This document shows, in pieces, positions 15,867-21,533 of a DNA stretch of 26,745 nucleotides; positions within the stretch are counted from its first letter, which is position 1, and each line of letters begins with the position of its first letter. The stretch lies in IMG/VR virus record IMGVR_UViG_3300031673_000399, positions 1 through 26,745 of that record. The stretch is one strand, 5' to 3'. Origin of the DNA: a virus. A model generated the notes under the pieces. The model was not told the origin of the DNA. It searched no databases and saw only the letters and a list, made by a program, of their open reading frames with translations. The translations under genes were made by a program, and so were the position numbers.

Positions 15867-15996
15867 TATCGTGTGAAAACACGATAAAATGAAAATATCG
15901 TGTCTGGATAGCATAAAATGAAAATATGCATTAATTACACGATATTATACCCGAACAGGTATAAAAGGGTCAAAATTGACTTAATTATACCCGAAC
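15867..15996 (+). repeat. Spacer of nested hairpins and short direct repeats
   Basis: TATCGTGT/ACACGATA (15867-15886) closes a GAAA tetraloop. AATATCGTGT (15894-15903) pairs perfectly with ACACGATATT (15937-15946) around an inner GCATA/TATGC hairpin. ATAAAATGAAAATAT occurs twice (from 15884 and 15913), and TATACCCGAAC occurs twice (15946 and 15986). These look like RNA-processing structures between tRNAs; no gene is seen. Confidence 0.6.
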
Positions 15997-16005
15997 GGGA
16001 TTATT

Positions 16006-16078
16006 CGAGTAGTAGCGAAGTTGGTATCGTGCTGCATTTGGGATGCAGAGACCGCAGGTTCGAGTCCTGCCTATTCGA
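16006..16078 (+). tRNA. tRNA-Pro (UGG), second copy
   Basis: Acceptor CGAGTAG/CTATTCG has C1-G72 and A73. Stem CTGCA/TGCAG carries loop TTTGGGA, identical to the loop of the first tRNA-Pro, while the body differs. Confidence 0.92.
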
Positions 16079-16080
16079 CT

Positions 16081-16156
16081 GTGTTAGTTGCAGATGTTGG
16101 TAGTCTGTGCGTGACTGTGAATCACGTATACGGGGGTTCGATTCCCCTCTAACACC
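16081..16156 (+). tRNA. tRNA with GUG anticodon lacking G-1 (His-like)
   Basis: Acceptor GTGTTAG/CTAACAC is perfect. Stem CGTGA/TCACG carries loop CTGTGAA (GTG); T-stem GGGGG/CCCCT is sound. C73 is present, but the base before position 1 is T, so the G-1 needed by bacterial HisRS is missing from the gene. It is the deviant partner of the His tRNA at 15788. Confidence 0.8.
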
Positions 16157-16163
16157 CAAAATA

Positions 16164-16198
16164 CATGATAAAATAAAGTGATACTTTAGATTATCATG
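16164..16198 (+). repeat. Nested spacer hairpin
   Basis: CATGATA (16164-16170) pairs with TATCATG (16192-16198); inside, AAAGT (16175-16179) pairs with ACTTT (16183-16187) around GAT. The AAAGT-GAT-ACTTT element resembles the palindromes at 20381 and 20442. Confidence 0.5.
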
Positions 16199-16212
16199 GA
16201 AAAACGTGATAT

Positions 16213-16284
16213 TGTCTCGTGGTGTAATGGCAACACAACTCCCTCTGAAGGAGAAAAGTAGGGGTTCGACTCCCTTCGAGACAA
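16213..16284 (+). tRNA. tRNA-Gln (CUG)
   Basis: Acceptor TGTCTCG/CGAGACA has the Gln-typical U1-A72. The loop CTCTGAA (CTG) sits on a 4-bp CTCC/GGAG stem. T-loop and D-stem GTGT/ACAC are canonical. Confidence 0.88.
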
Positions 16285-16289
16285 CAAAT

Positions 16290-16370
16290 TGTCCTCTGGC
16301 AGAACGGCTATTGCATCGCCCTTTGAAGGCGACACCGAAAGGTTTGTGGGTTCGAATCCCACGGGGACAT
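16290..16370 (+). tRNA. tRNA-Gln (UUG) with enlarged variable region
   Basis: Acceptor TGTCCTC/GGGGACA and stem TCGCC/GGCGA with loop CTTTGAA (TTG) are sound. The variable region is 13 nt (CACCGAAAGGTTT) and can form ACC-GAAA-GGT; Gln tRNAs normally have 4-5 nt. The discriminator is T. Confidence 0.75.
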
Positions 16371-16376
16371 CTAAAT

Positions 16377-16463
16377 GGGGGTGTAGCTTAACAAAAAAAG
16401 TGTACACTTGAAAGTGCTGCCATTGGAGGCAGAGATGTAGGTGGAAACCCTACCATCCCACCA
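16377..16463 (+). tRNA. Degenerate tRNA-like RNA with encoded CCA
   Basis: GGGGTG pairs with CATCCC. The T-stem GTAGG/CCTAC carries an abnormal loop TGGAAAC. Stem CTGCC/GGCAG has a 6-nt loop ATTGGA. The D-loop is enlarged to about 22 nt by a palindromic insert (AAGTGTACACTT) and lacks G18-G19. ACCA is encoded at 16460-16463, unlike the canonical neighbours. Its 3' half is clearly related to the RNA at 22291. Confidence 0.5.
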
Positions 16464-16464
16464 T

Positions 16465-16537
16465 TGTCCTCTGGTGTAATTGGCAACACGTCTGATTTTG
16501 GTTCAGAAGAGTGCAAGTTCGAGCCTTGCGGGGACAA
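16465..16537 (+). tRNA. tRNA-Gln (UUG)
   Basis: Acceptor TGTCCTC/GGGGACA; stem TCTGA/TCAGA with loop TTTTGGT (TTG); D-stem GTGT/ACAC. It is the regular partner of the deviant Gln tRNA at 16290, with the same acceptor. Confidence 0.92.
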
Positions 16538-16540
16538 CTA

Positions 16541-16570
16541 TTTGTAACATTTCTTGTTATTCTTCGTATA
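16541..16570 (+). promoter_or_regulatory. Bipartite promoter TTTGTAACAT-N12-TTCGTATA
   Basis: TTTGTAACAT at 16541-16550 and TTCGTATA at 16563-16570 follow directly after tRNA-Gln and precede the three-gene unit starting at 16600. Confidence 0.7.
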
Positions 16571-16599
16571 ATGAATTACATTTGCATAAAAGATTTATT

Positions 16600-16824
16600 A
16601 TGAACGCAGAAGAATTACTTTTATATTTTAAGGAATGTGTTGAAAAATTGGATATTCAAGAGTTTGAACCAATTATCACACCAACCATGTATGACCCAAC
16701 AGAGTTGCAGCATGATGTAACTATTGTTATTATGGAAAAAGTTGAGGGTGGTACTATACCGAGATTCAGTATAAATGTTAAAGATTTGGAAGGAATTCGA
16801 AACTTAAGAAGAATAGGATTATGA
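16600..16824 (+). CDS. Unknown 74-aa protein
   Basis: I choose the ATG at 16600, after the promoter, because a longer frame would run into tRNA-Gln. The protein starts MNAEELLLYFKECVEKLD, with a core EFEPIITPTMYDPTELQHDV and end GIRNLRRIGL. It is acidic with a likely helix then strands. It is the first gene of a three-gene unit; its stop overlaps the next start as ATGA. No family is recognised. Confidence 0.72.
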   Translation: MNAEELLLYFKECVEKLDIQEFEPIITPTMYDPTELQHDVTIVIMEKVEGGTIPRFSINVKDLEGIRNLRRIGL

Positions 16825-16970
16825 GCAAACTAAGAGTAGGACACAAAGAAAATTCATTCCTGAATGGTGAATGGGCGGGACACGTTAGAAAATGGGGTAA
16901 GAAGTGGACTGCTAAAATCCGTAGAAACGTAGATAAGAAAGTAATAAAAAAAGAAACCAATGAGTTATAA
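16821..16970 (+). CDS. Small basic 49-aa protein
   Basis: It starts MSKLRVGHKENSFLNGEWAG and continues with the basic HVRKWGKKWTAKIRRNVDKK. It overlaps the previous gene by 4 nt (ATGA) and the cREC gene by 11 nt, so the three are co-translated. Its net positive charge and Trp residues suggest nucleic-acid binding, for instance to the RNA substrate of the cREC protein, but this is only inference. Confidence 0.7.
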   Translation: MSKLRVGHKENSFLNGEWAGHVRKWGKKWTAKIRRNVDKKVIKKETNEL

Positions 16971-17382
16971 ATTATTCCTTGATGATGTCAGGAGACCAGA
17001 AACCACGTTTCATTACATGGGACTTCAGGTTTTCAACGAACCCGATTGGATTATCGTCAGGAATTATTATGCTTTTATTTCACTTGTTCAAACAAAAGGT
17101 TTACCCGAATTAATTGCTTTCGACCATGACCTTGCTGATGAACATTATAAGCAACAGGATTTTGACTACGACAGGGAAGATTACGAAAAAACTGGATATC
17201 ATTGTGCCAAGTGGCTTATTGATTATTGCATGGACAATAATAAAGAACTCCCGAAAGAAATCATCATACACTCTATGAATCCTTACGGGAGTCGAAATAT
17301 CAAATCATTGTTTGATACTTATATTAAGGTCTATAATCTCAAACACACACCAATTCAAATCCTTGCCAGTCATCTAAGATAA
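16960..17382 (+). CDS. Cyclic-phosphate-processing receiver (cREC) domain protein
   Basis: The 140-aa protein is a stand-alone receiver-like domain. It has LFLDDVRRP (D8, D9) at the N-terminus, DWIIVRNYYAF, the hallmark AFDHDLAD (D55, H56, D57), TGYHCAKWLIDYC and IIHSMNPYGSRNI (H104 to I113). This matches the cREC family, predicted from comparative genomics to process cyclic phosphate ends of RNA or cyclic nucleotides, often beside RNA-repair genes. Here it is the third gene of a unit directly after a tRNA array, which fits repair of cleaved tRNAs. No RNA ligase is seen in the window. Family assignment is good; the reaction is a prediction. Confidence 0.82.
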   Translation: MSYKLFLDDVRRPETTFHYMGLQVFNEPDWIIVRNYYAFISLVQTKGLPELIAFDHDLADEHYKQQDFDYDREDYEKTGYHCAKWLIDYCMDNNKELPKEIIIHSMNPYGSRNIKSLFDTYIKVYNLKHTPIQILASHLR

Positions 17383-17398
17383 ATCTATCTTAAGACAA

Positions 17399-18556
17399 TT
17401 ATCTCTTAGATTTGCCTGTAGAACTTCCACTTGAACTCCTGCTTACACTTCCACTTGAACTTCTACCTACACTTCCACTTGAAACGCTTCTTGAAGGCGT
17501 ACTATAACTTCTACTTGACTGAGTTGCTGGTTTTGAATAACTTTGACTTCTCTGTGGTGTAGAATAAGTACGTGATTGAGTACGTACAGGTGTACGTGTA
17601 ACTGTGCTTCTTTGAGCATTTGAAGATGGTCTTGTTATAATGTTTCTGTTTTGAGTACTTTGCTGTACACCTCTACTTTCAGGTCTGGTTGTAGTAGTTA
17701 TTCTGTTTCGATTTACATTACTGTTATTATATTGTGGACGTGTAGCCATTCTCGGATTACTATACGATGGTGTATAGGTTCTATTGCTTTGATTATATGT
17801 TGGCTTATTCTGTCTTTGAGTATTTACAGCTTGTCTGGTTTCTTGTGGTCGAGTTGCCACAACATTCTTCTTGCTTGCTGTTGGTGCACTCAGGTATCCT
17901 TCACGATATGTATTATTGTATTGTTGATAATAGTTTCTATTGCGACCTAAAGCACTTGAAGCAGCATATCGCTGTCCATGTGGTTGGCTGTAAGACCTAT
18001 TATAATATGTGTTATGTCCCCAATAACCGTAATAAGACCTATTATAATATGGGTTGTAACCCCAATAATTATAGCTATTATATGGATAATACCAATCATT
18101 ATAGTAGAATGGGTCATAATAACCATAATATGGTTGATAATATGGACTCCATAAGTAGCCAAATGTCAATGAAAAACGGAGATTTGGCTGGTTATAATCA
18201 CTGTAATAATTGTTAATTACAACAGGTTCAGCATCTTGTTCGACAACGATGTAAACCGTATCAGTTTTTGTTGTGTCGGGTTCACCAAATCTTTCTCTGT
18301 CTTTCTGTATACGATATTTTTCGTAGTTGCTGAGTTTTCTTATAGTGTCTTGAGGATATACAAATACCTGTGGCAATAAATTAGCATTCTCATAGAGATA
18401 ACGCATTAATTCACGTTCACTCATTTCCTCAAAATTAACATCATCGAAATTAGAAACAATTGCTTCTCCTTCATATACCAATTTTGTTGGTCTTTCTTTT
18501 GCAAATACTGAGAAAGATAACAGTAATGTGAGTGTTAGTAATAATAGTTTTTTCAT
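17399..18556 (-). CDS. Secreted Tyr/Asn/Ser-rich low-complexity protein
   Basis: The 385-aa protein has a signal peptide (MKKLLLLTLTLLLSFSVFA, cleavage near residue 19). A conserved-looking region follows to about residue 125. Residues 130-190 are strongly aromatic, with repeats of the NRSYYGYWG and YYDPFYYNDWYYPYN type. A basic Ser/Thr/Arg/Gln-rich tail ends SGSVGRSSSGSVSRSSSG. Such exported Tyr-rich proteins occur in Bacteroidota genomes; I infer acquisition from a host and export to the periplasm or cell surface of the infected cell. Neither phage promoter motif precedes it, which sets it apart from its neighbours. Superinfection exclusion or surface modification is possible but untested. 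Confidence 0.75.
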   Translation of the reverse strand: MKKLLLLTLTLLLSFSVFAKERPTKLVYEGEAIVSNFDDVNFEEMSERELMRYLYENANLLPQVFVYPQDTIRKLSNYEKYRIQKDRERFGEPDTTKTDTVYIVVEQDAEPVVINNYYSDYNQPNLRFSLTFGYLWSPYYQPYYGYYDPFYYNDWYYPYNSYNYWGYNPYYNRSYYGYWGHNTYYNRSYSQPHGQRYAASSALGRNRNYYQQYNNTYREGYLSAPTASKKNVVATRPQETRQAVNTQRQNKPTYNQSNRTYTPSYSNPRMATRPQYNNSNVNRNRITTTTRPESRGVQQSTQNRNIITRPSSNAQRSTVTRTPVRTQSRTYSTPQRSQSYSKPATQSSRSYSTPSRSVSSGSVGRSSSGSVSRSSSGSSTGKSKR

Positions 18557-18626
18557 AGTGTATGTGTTTCTTAATTAAAAGCAATATATGTGCCAGAGTT
18601 CATTAAAATTAATAATTTAACAATTA

Positions 18627-19190
18627 TTAATGTTTATACATCACCCAATCATTACCATCAATCTCGTATGTTATATCATTGTGTTCAGAACAGAATTCAT
18701 CAACTGCTTGTTTAACTGGTTCGAACGTATAATAATCTATAATCATCACACCACCTTTTCTAAGTTTTGGGAAAAAGTTATCTAAATCTGCTTTAGTTCC
18801 TTCATATCTATGGTCACCATCCACATAAACTAAATCGATTGATTCGTCTTCAAATCTTTTATATGCAATAATAGATGATTCACTTATTACATCAATATCA
18901 TCTAACATATCACATGCTCTCATATTCTCTTCAAATACCCTGTAGACATTCCCACCTAACTTCTTAGCAATTTCTCCTACAGGGAGACCTTCAGTTCCCT
19001 TCCATGTGTCTATGACATAGAATTTAATCTGCTTCTTTTCTTCTTTAATTTTCTGCACCATGTATGCAGTTCCTTTTCCGAACCAAGCACCAATTTCTAC
19101 AAACACACCAGAGTCAAATCCTTTTAAGATTAAGTCGAATTTCTTTTCAAATTTGAACCAACCCGTTATATTTTTATATGTTTGTTGCAT
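18627..19190 (-). CDS. Class I SAM-dependent methyltransferase
   Basis: The 187-aa protein has motif I as VFVEIGAWFGKGTAYM (E32-G40), an acidic ribose-binding position at VIDTWKG (D61), and SIDLVYVDGDHRYEGTKADL (119-136), followed by LRKGGVMIIDYY. This is the Methyltransf_24-like pattern found in phage and sugar-biosynthesis genes, with small-molecule or glycan substrates most likely. It has a late motif only 5 nt upstream of the ATG, divergent from the tagged gene at 19255. The substrate cannot be read from sequence. Confidence 0.85.
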   Translation of the reverse strand: MQQTYKNITGWFKFEKKFDLILKGFDSGVFVEIGAWFGKGTAYMVQKIKEEKKQIKFYVIDTWKGTEGLPVGEIAKKLGGNVYRVFEENMRACDMLDDIDVISESSIIAYKRFEDESIDLVYVDGDHRYEGTKADLDNFFPKLRKGGVMIIDYYTFEPVKQAVDEFCSEHNDITYEIDGNDWVMYKH

Positions 19191-19195
19191 TTCGT

Positions 19196-19205
19196 TTATA
19201 AATAC
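19196..19205 (-). promoter_or_regulatory. Late-promoter-like motif GTATTTATAA
   Basis: The minus-strand motif lies 5 nt before the methyltransferase ATG, the shortest spacing in the window. It would give a nearly leaderless mRNA. Confidence 0.55.
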
Positions 19206-19231
19206 ATGGTAATACTTTTAGCATGGAAAAA

Positions 19232-19241
19232 GTATTTATGA
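19232..19241 (+). promoter_or_regulatory. Late-promoter-like motif GTATTTATGA
   Basis: The motif lies 13 nt before the GTG start at 19255 and is divergent from the copy at 19196-19205. Confidence 0.6.
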
Positions 19242-19254
19242 AAAATCTGATGTT

Positions 19255-19725
19255 GTGAAAAAAGATAATAGACAAAGACTTTTTGAAATGATGAATAAAG
19301 TTGGTGGTATGACACTAACAGAATTCAGTACAGAATCAAAATATGATTACGAAAATAAATATCAGAATTTAATTGAATTCATTGGTGAATCACAAGGATA
19401 TAACAATTTTTTACACACAACTAAAACCGAAGAAAATACCAAATCAATATGTCAAAATGGTTTTCGATTTGAACTATTCCAAAAGACAACCGATTATGTT
19501 GGTAACGTTGCTGCCTTAGTATATATGTTATCTATTAGACAACCATATGGAAATTTCACTATTATTATTCAAATAAGCAGTAGTATTCGTGATTATGAAT
19601 CCATAAGTGAAATGACAACTGATGATGAGGGTAATGAAATATTCATTCTCCCACCACAATATGTTAAAGGATATTATAATAGAACCACAAGAGAAATATT
19701 TCCAAACCCATTATTTAAAAAATAA
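19255..19725 (+). CDS. Tagged protein with a possible ADP-ribosyltransferase-like fold
   Basis: The 156-aa protein starts at GTG. Its first 23 residues are the shared tag (QRLFEMMNKVGGM at 7-19, then T, LTE at 21-23). The mature part contains NNFLHTTKTEENTKSICQNG, which resembles the H-x-T strand and following helix of ART-fold proteins (compare LYHGT...I...GF). Towards the end FILPPQYVKGYYN resembles the strand after the catalytic Glu. In T4 the Alt ADP-ribosyltransferase is delivered from the head through a comparable N-terminal peptide, so the combination is suggestive. The fold call is weak and needs structure prediction; the tag is clear. Confidence 0.72.
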   Translation: MKKDNRQRLFEMMNKVGGMTLTEFSTESKYDYENKYQNLIEFIGESQGYNNFLHTTKTEENTKSICQNGFRFELFQKTTDYVGNVAALVYMLSIRQPYGNFTIIIQISSSIRDYESISEMTTDDEGNEIFILPPQYVKGYYNRTTREIFPNPLFKK

Positions 19726-19775
19726 TGTAGATTTATTCTAAATAATAACTTTTTTTAAAAATAGTTTGCATTTAA

Positions 19776-19805
19776 TGTAACATTTTATACCTTTGCTTCG
19801 TATTT
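19776..19805 (+). promoter_or_regulatory. Bipartite promoter TGTAACAT-N13-TTCGTA before tRNA array 2
   Basis: TGTAACAT (19776-19783) and TTCGTA (19797-19802) are 13 nt apart, one more than in the other copies; a TTTGCA lies just upstream. It precedes the second leader peptide and attenuator. Confidence 0.6.
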
Positions 19806-19848
19806 AGAAGAAACAAATAGTTTTATAACAATTTAAAAATTTGAAACG

Positions 19849-19935
19849 ATGAAAAATTTACTCGACATATTAATGGTAGCCTTAGTTGCAGTCCTATGGG
19901 CAGCAGATGAGGATAGATTATATTCAGTCGGGTAA
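19849..19935 (+). CDS. Leader peptide of tRNA array 2 (28 aa, hydrophobic)
   Basis: It starts MKNLLDILMVALVAV and ends DRLYSVG. Its first codons match the array-1 leader (ATGAAAAATTTA). The last codons and stop (TCA GTC GGG TAA) contain the arm that pairs with the terminator. Unlike leader 1 it looks like a single hydrophobic helix, so it may also be a small membrane peptide. Confidence 0.6.
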   Translation: MKNLLDILMVALVAVLWAADEDRLYSVG

Positions 19936-20000
19936 TTTAGATATTACACACTCCTTTCTTACAAAAGAAACCCGACTGATGAAAATTGGTCGGGTTTTTT
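19925..20000 (+). promoter_or_regulatory. Attenuator of tRNA array 2
   Basis: CAGTCGGGT (19925-19933, last codons of the leader) is perfectly complementary to ACCCGACTG (19970-19978). That segment is also the left arm of the terminator (right arm 19989-19995, then a T tract). A ribosome reaching the stop codon covers the first arm and favours termination; absence of translation there favours read-through. Confidence 0.58.
19970..20000 (+). terminator. Terminator arm of the array-2 attenuator
   Basis: ACCCGAC and GTCGGGT form a 7-bp stem around 12 nt, followed by T5. Confidence 0.82.
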
Positions 20001-20038
20001 GTGTTTGGGTGTGTAGGTTCTTTGACATGTTGGAATTT

Positions 20039-20112
20039 GGTGCGTTAGTTCAGTTGGTTAGAATACCTGCCTGTCACGCAGGGGGTCGTGGGTTCGAGTC
20101 CCATACGCACCG
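20039..20112 (+). tRNA. tRNA-Asp (GUC)
   Basis: Acceptor GGTGCGT/ACGCACC; stem CCTGC/GCAGG with loop CTGTCAC (GTC); discriminator G as expected for Asp. CCA is not encoded. Confidence 0.94.
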
Positions 20113-20120
20113 CTTTTTTA

Positions 20121-20200
20121 CCGTCTTATGTGCTCGACTGGCGTGCGGGAATTAGACTGTCACTCTTCTAAAACGAGGGTTCGAATCCCTCTGGGACGGC
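20121..20200 (+). tRNA. Degenerate tRNA-like RNA, possibly Asp-derived
   Basis: CCGTCTT pairs with GGGACGG, and the T-arm GAGGG-TTCGAAT-CCCTC is canonical. The anticodon arm is irregular: CTGTCAC, the same loop as tRNA-Asp, is flanked by only AGA/TCT, or lies in a 10-nt loop closed by TTAGA/TCTAA. The D-arm is poorly formed. Confidence 0.45.
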
Positions 20201-20202
20201 AA

Positions 20203-20342
20203 AAATGCTCTGTTTACGGTCAATACTTAGAGGGTATTGGGTACGAAGATACACGGGTTAGTGCAAAAAACACATCTGCCTTAAATAAGCAGGAAACTGT
20301 GGCATGAAAAAGCCATCATCCGTAACAAGTAGCAGAGCATTT
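20203..20342 (+). ncRNA. Structured RNA 1 (about 140 nt) in the tRNA array
   Basis: A perfect 10-bp terminal stem (20203-20212 with 20333-20342) encloses a second helix TTACGG/CCGTAA (20214-20219, 20320-20325). Internal hairpins are CAATAC/GTATTG with a 7-nt loop, CTGC/GCAG and TGGC/GCCA. There is no T-arm and no reading frame. I match it to no known RNA family. Confidence 0.6.
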
Positions 20343-20350
20343 ACCTTATA

Positions 20351-20479
20351 TTTACTGTTATAGCGGTAAAAATGTATTAAAAAGTGTCATATATGATACT
20401 TTTGTACCATTATAATGGTTATTTTACTGCTAAAACAGTAAAAAGTGCCATATATGATACTTTTTAACCATTATAATGT
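20351..20479 (+). repeat. Tandem repeat of three palindromes, period 61 bp
   Basis: Each unit has a TTTACTG-type hairpin (20351-20370; perfect TTTTACTG/CAGTAAAA at 20422-20443). This is followed by a 22-bp near-palindrome centred on CATATATG (20381-20402; 20442-20463) and ACCATTATAATGGT (perfect at 20406-20419; imperfect at 20467-20479). No coding frame is seen. Confidence 0.7.
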
Positions 20480-20498
20480 GATTTTCATGATATTTAAT

Positions 20499-20571
20499 GC
20501 TGCGGTAGGCAAATTGGCAAGTCGTCAGACCTTCAATCTGATAATTGCGGGTTCGAGTCCCGTCCGCAGTA
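20499..20571 (+). tRNA. tRNA-Glu (UUC) with C33
   Basis: Acceptor GCTGCGG/CCGCAGT; perfect stem TCAGA/TCTGA with loop CCTTCAA, anticodon TTC. The near-universal U33 is replaced by C. It is the deviant partner of the tRNA at 20662. Confidence 0.82.
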
Positions 20572-20599
20572 CGAGGTTCGGTATGAAATAGAAGGTTTA

Positions 20600-20657
20600 C
20601 GAGATTTGTTCATATCGAGGTTTAGTGATTCCAAGAGCGTCCGCTTAAAAAATCTCG
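20600..20657 (+). repeat. Spacer stem between the Glu tRNAs
   Basis: CGAGATTT (20600-20607) pairs perfectly with AAATCTCG (20650-20657); a small AGCG/CGCT hairpin lies inside. TATGAA/TTCATA gives a competing fold. No gene is seen. Confidence 0.45.
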
Positions 20658-20661
20658 CCAT

Positions 20662-20733
20662 GCTCGGTTCGTCTAACGGTTAGGACGCAAGGTTTTCATC
20701 CTTGCAATAGGGGTTCGATTCCCCTACCGAGTA
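20662..20733 (+). tRNA. tRNA-Glu (UUC)
   Basis: Acceptor GCTCGGT/ACCGAGT; stem CAAGG/CCTTG with loop TTTTCAT (TTC, U33 present); T-loop canonical. Confidence 0.93.
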
Positions 20734-20790
20734 CAAAATGCTTAACGTATTAAGTGATTTTAAATAAAAAATGCTGAATGCATTAAGCAA

Positions 20791-20843
20791 AATGTTGCAT
20801 ATTATCCCCAGAATACCTATATTTGGGGAAAATATGCCACATT
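20791..20843 (+). promoter_or_regulatory. Long hairpin abutting a start codon
   Basis: GCATATT pairs with AATATGC, outer ATGT with ACAT, and inner CCCC with GGGG, giving one long interrupted hairpin that ends at the ATG of the RmlD-like gene. It could hide the start region or be an RNA-processing site. CTTAA/TTAAG and a TGCT...AGCA hairpin lie just upstream. Confidence 0.5.
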
Positions 20844-21533
20844 ATGAAAATATTAGTTTTAGGTGACGGATTATTGGGTTCAGAAATAATCAAACAAACA
20901 GGCTGGGAATATTTATCAGCAAAAAAAGACGGAATTGATGTCGTGAAAGACTTTGATGATTTGGAAGACAAAATTATGGATATCAACCCAGATGTTGTTG
21001 TAAATTGTATTGGATGGACAGACACATACTCAAAAGAAAGACAAAAACATTGGGAAATTAATTATGAATTTGTCGCAAATCTTGCAAGTTTATGCGACAC
21101 GGAATCCATGAAATTAGTCCATATATCAACGGATTACATCTACGCAAATAGCGAAGGGGGGTCGGCAAAAAAAGAGACTGATGTTCCAGTTCATCAAAAA
21201 ACTTGGTATACATATACAAAGTTACTTTCGGATGCACATGTTCAATTACGTGTATCAGATTATCTGATGGTTAGATGTAGTTTCAAACCCAAACCATTTC
21301 CTTATGAAAAAGCGTTTGGAAACGTTAAAGGAAATTTTGATTACGTTGATGTAATCGCTGGTCAGATAATCGACTTAATAAATGAAGAACGAACTGGTGT
21401 ATGGAATATCGGGACTGAGTTCAAATCGATTTATCAACTCGCAGTTCAAACAGTTCCAGATATCGGTAATTGGTACAGTGACAAATTGCCGACAATTGAA
21501 ATGGATTTAAGTAAATTTAATAATAGAAAATGA
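20844..21533 (+). CDS. RmlD-like NAD(P)-dependent sugar reductase (extended SDR)
   Basis: I start at the ATG at 20844 rather than the in-frame TTG at 20823, because the TTG lies inside the preceding hairpin. The 229-aa protein has the nucleotide-binding GDGLLG (G7-G12), VVNCIGWTD, KLVHISTDYIY (90-100) and the catalytic YTYTK (Y122, K126). This is the dTDP-4-dehydrorhamnose reductase-like subfamily, shorter than cellular RmlD (about 290 aa), with the C-terminal substrate domain reduced. Likely role: modification of a nucleotide sugar, perhaps for virion or surface glycans. It is coupled by ATGA to the 53-aa gene. Its place inside a tRNA array is unusual. Confidence 0.85.
   Translation: MKILVLGDGLLGSEIIKQTGWEYLSAKKDGIDVVKDFDDLEDKIMDINPDVVVNCIGWTDTYSKERQKHWEINYEFVANLASLCDTESMKLVHISTDYIYANSEGGSAKKETDVPVHQKTWYTYTKLLSDAHVQLRVSDYLMVRCSFKPKPFPYEKAFGNVKGNFDYVDVIAGQIIDLINEERTGVWNIGTEFKSIYQLAVQTVPDIGNWYSDKLPTIEMDLSKFNNRK

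Noticed and set aside
15537-15914. Frames across the tRNA genes that give peptides with tRNA-derived motifs such as GFESR or GLEPT
   Set aside because: Such peptides are typical false translations of tRNA T-arms; similar ones at 16186, 21960, 22394 and 23332 were dropped for the same reason.
17376-17391. AAGATA/TATCTT hairpin between the convergent cREC and Tyr-rich genes as a terminator
   Set aside because: The short A/T-only stem has no T tract; it is kept only as a possibility.
20203-20342. Hammerhead or pistol ribozyme in structured RNA 1
   Set aside because: The conserved core sequences of these ribozymes are not found on either strand.
20351-20479. CRISPR array
   Set aside because: There are only two units, they are palindromic throughout and contiguous, with no unique spacers.
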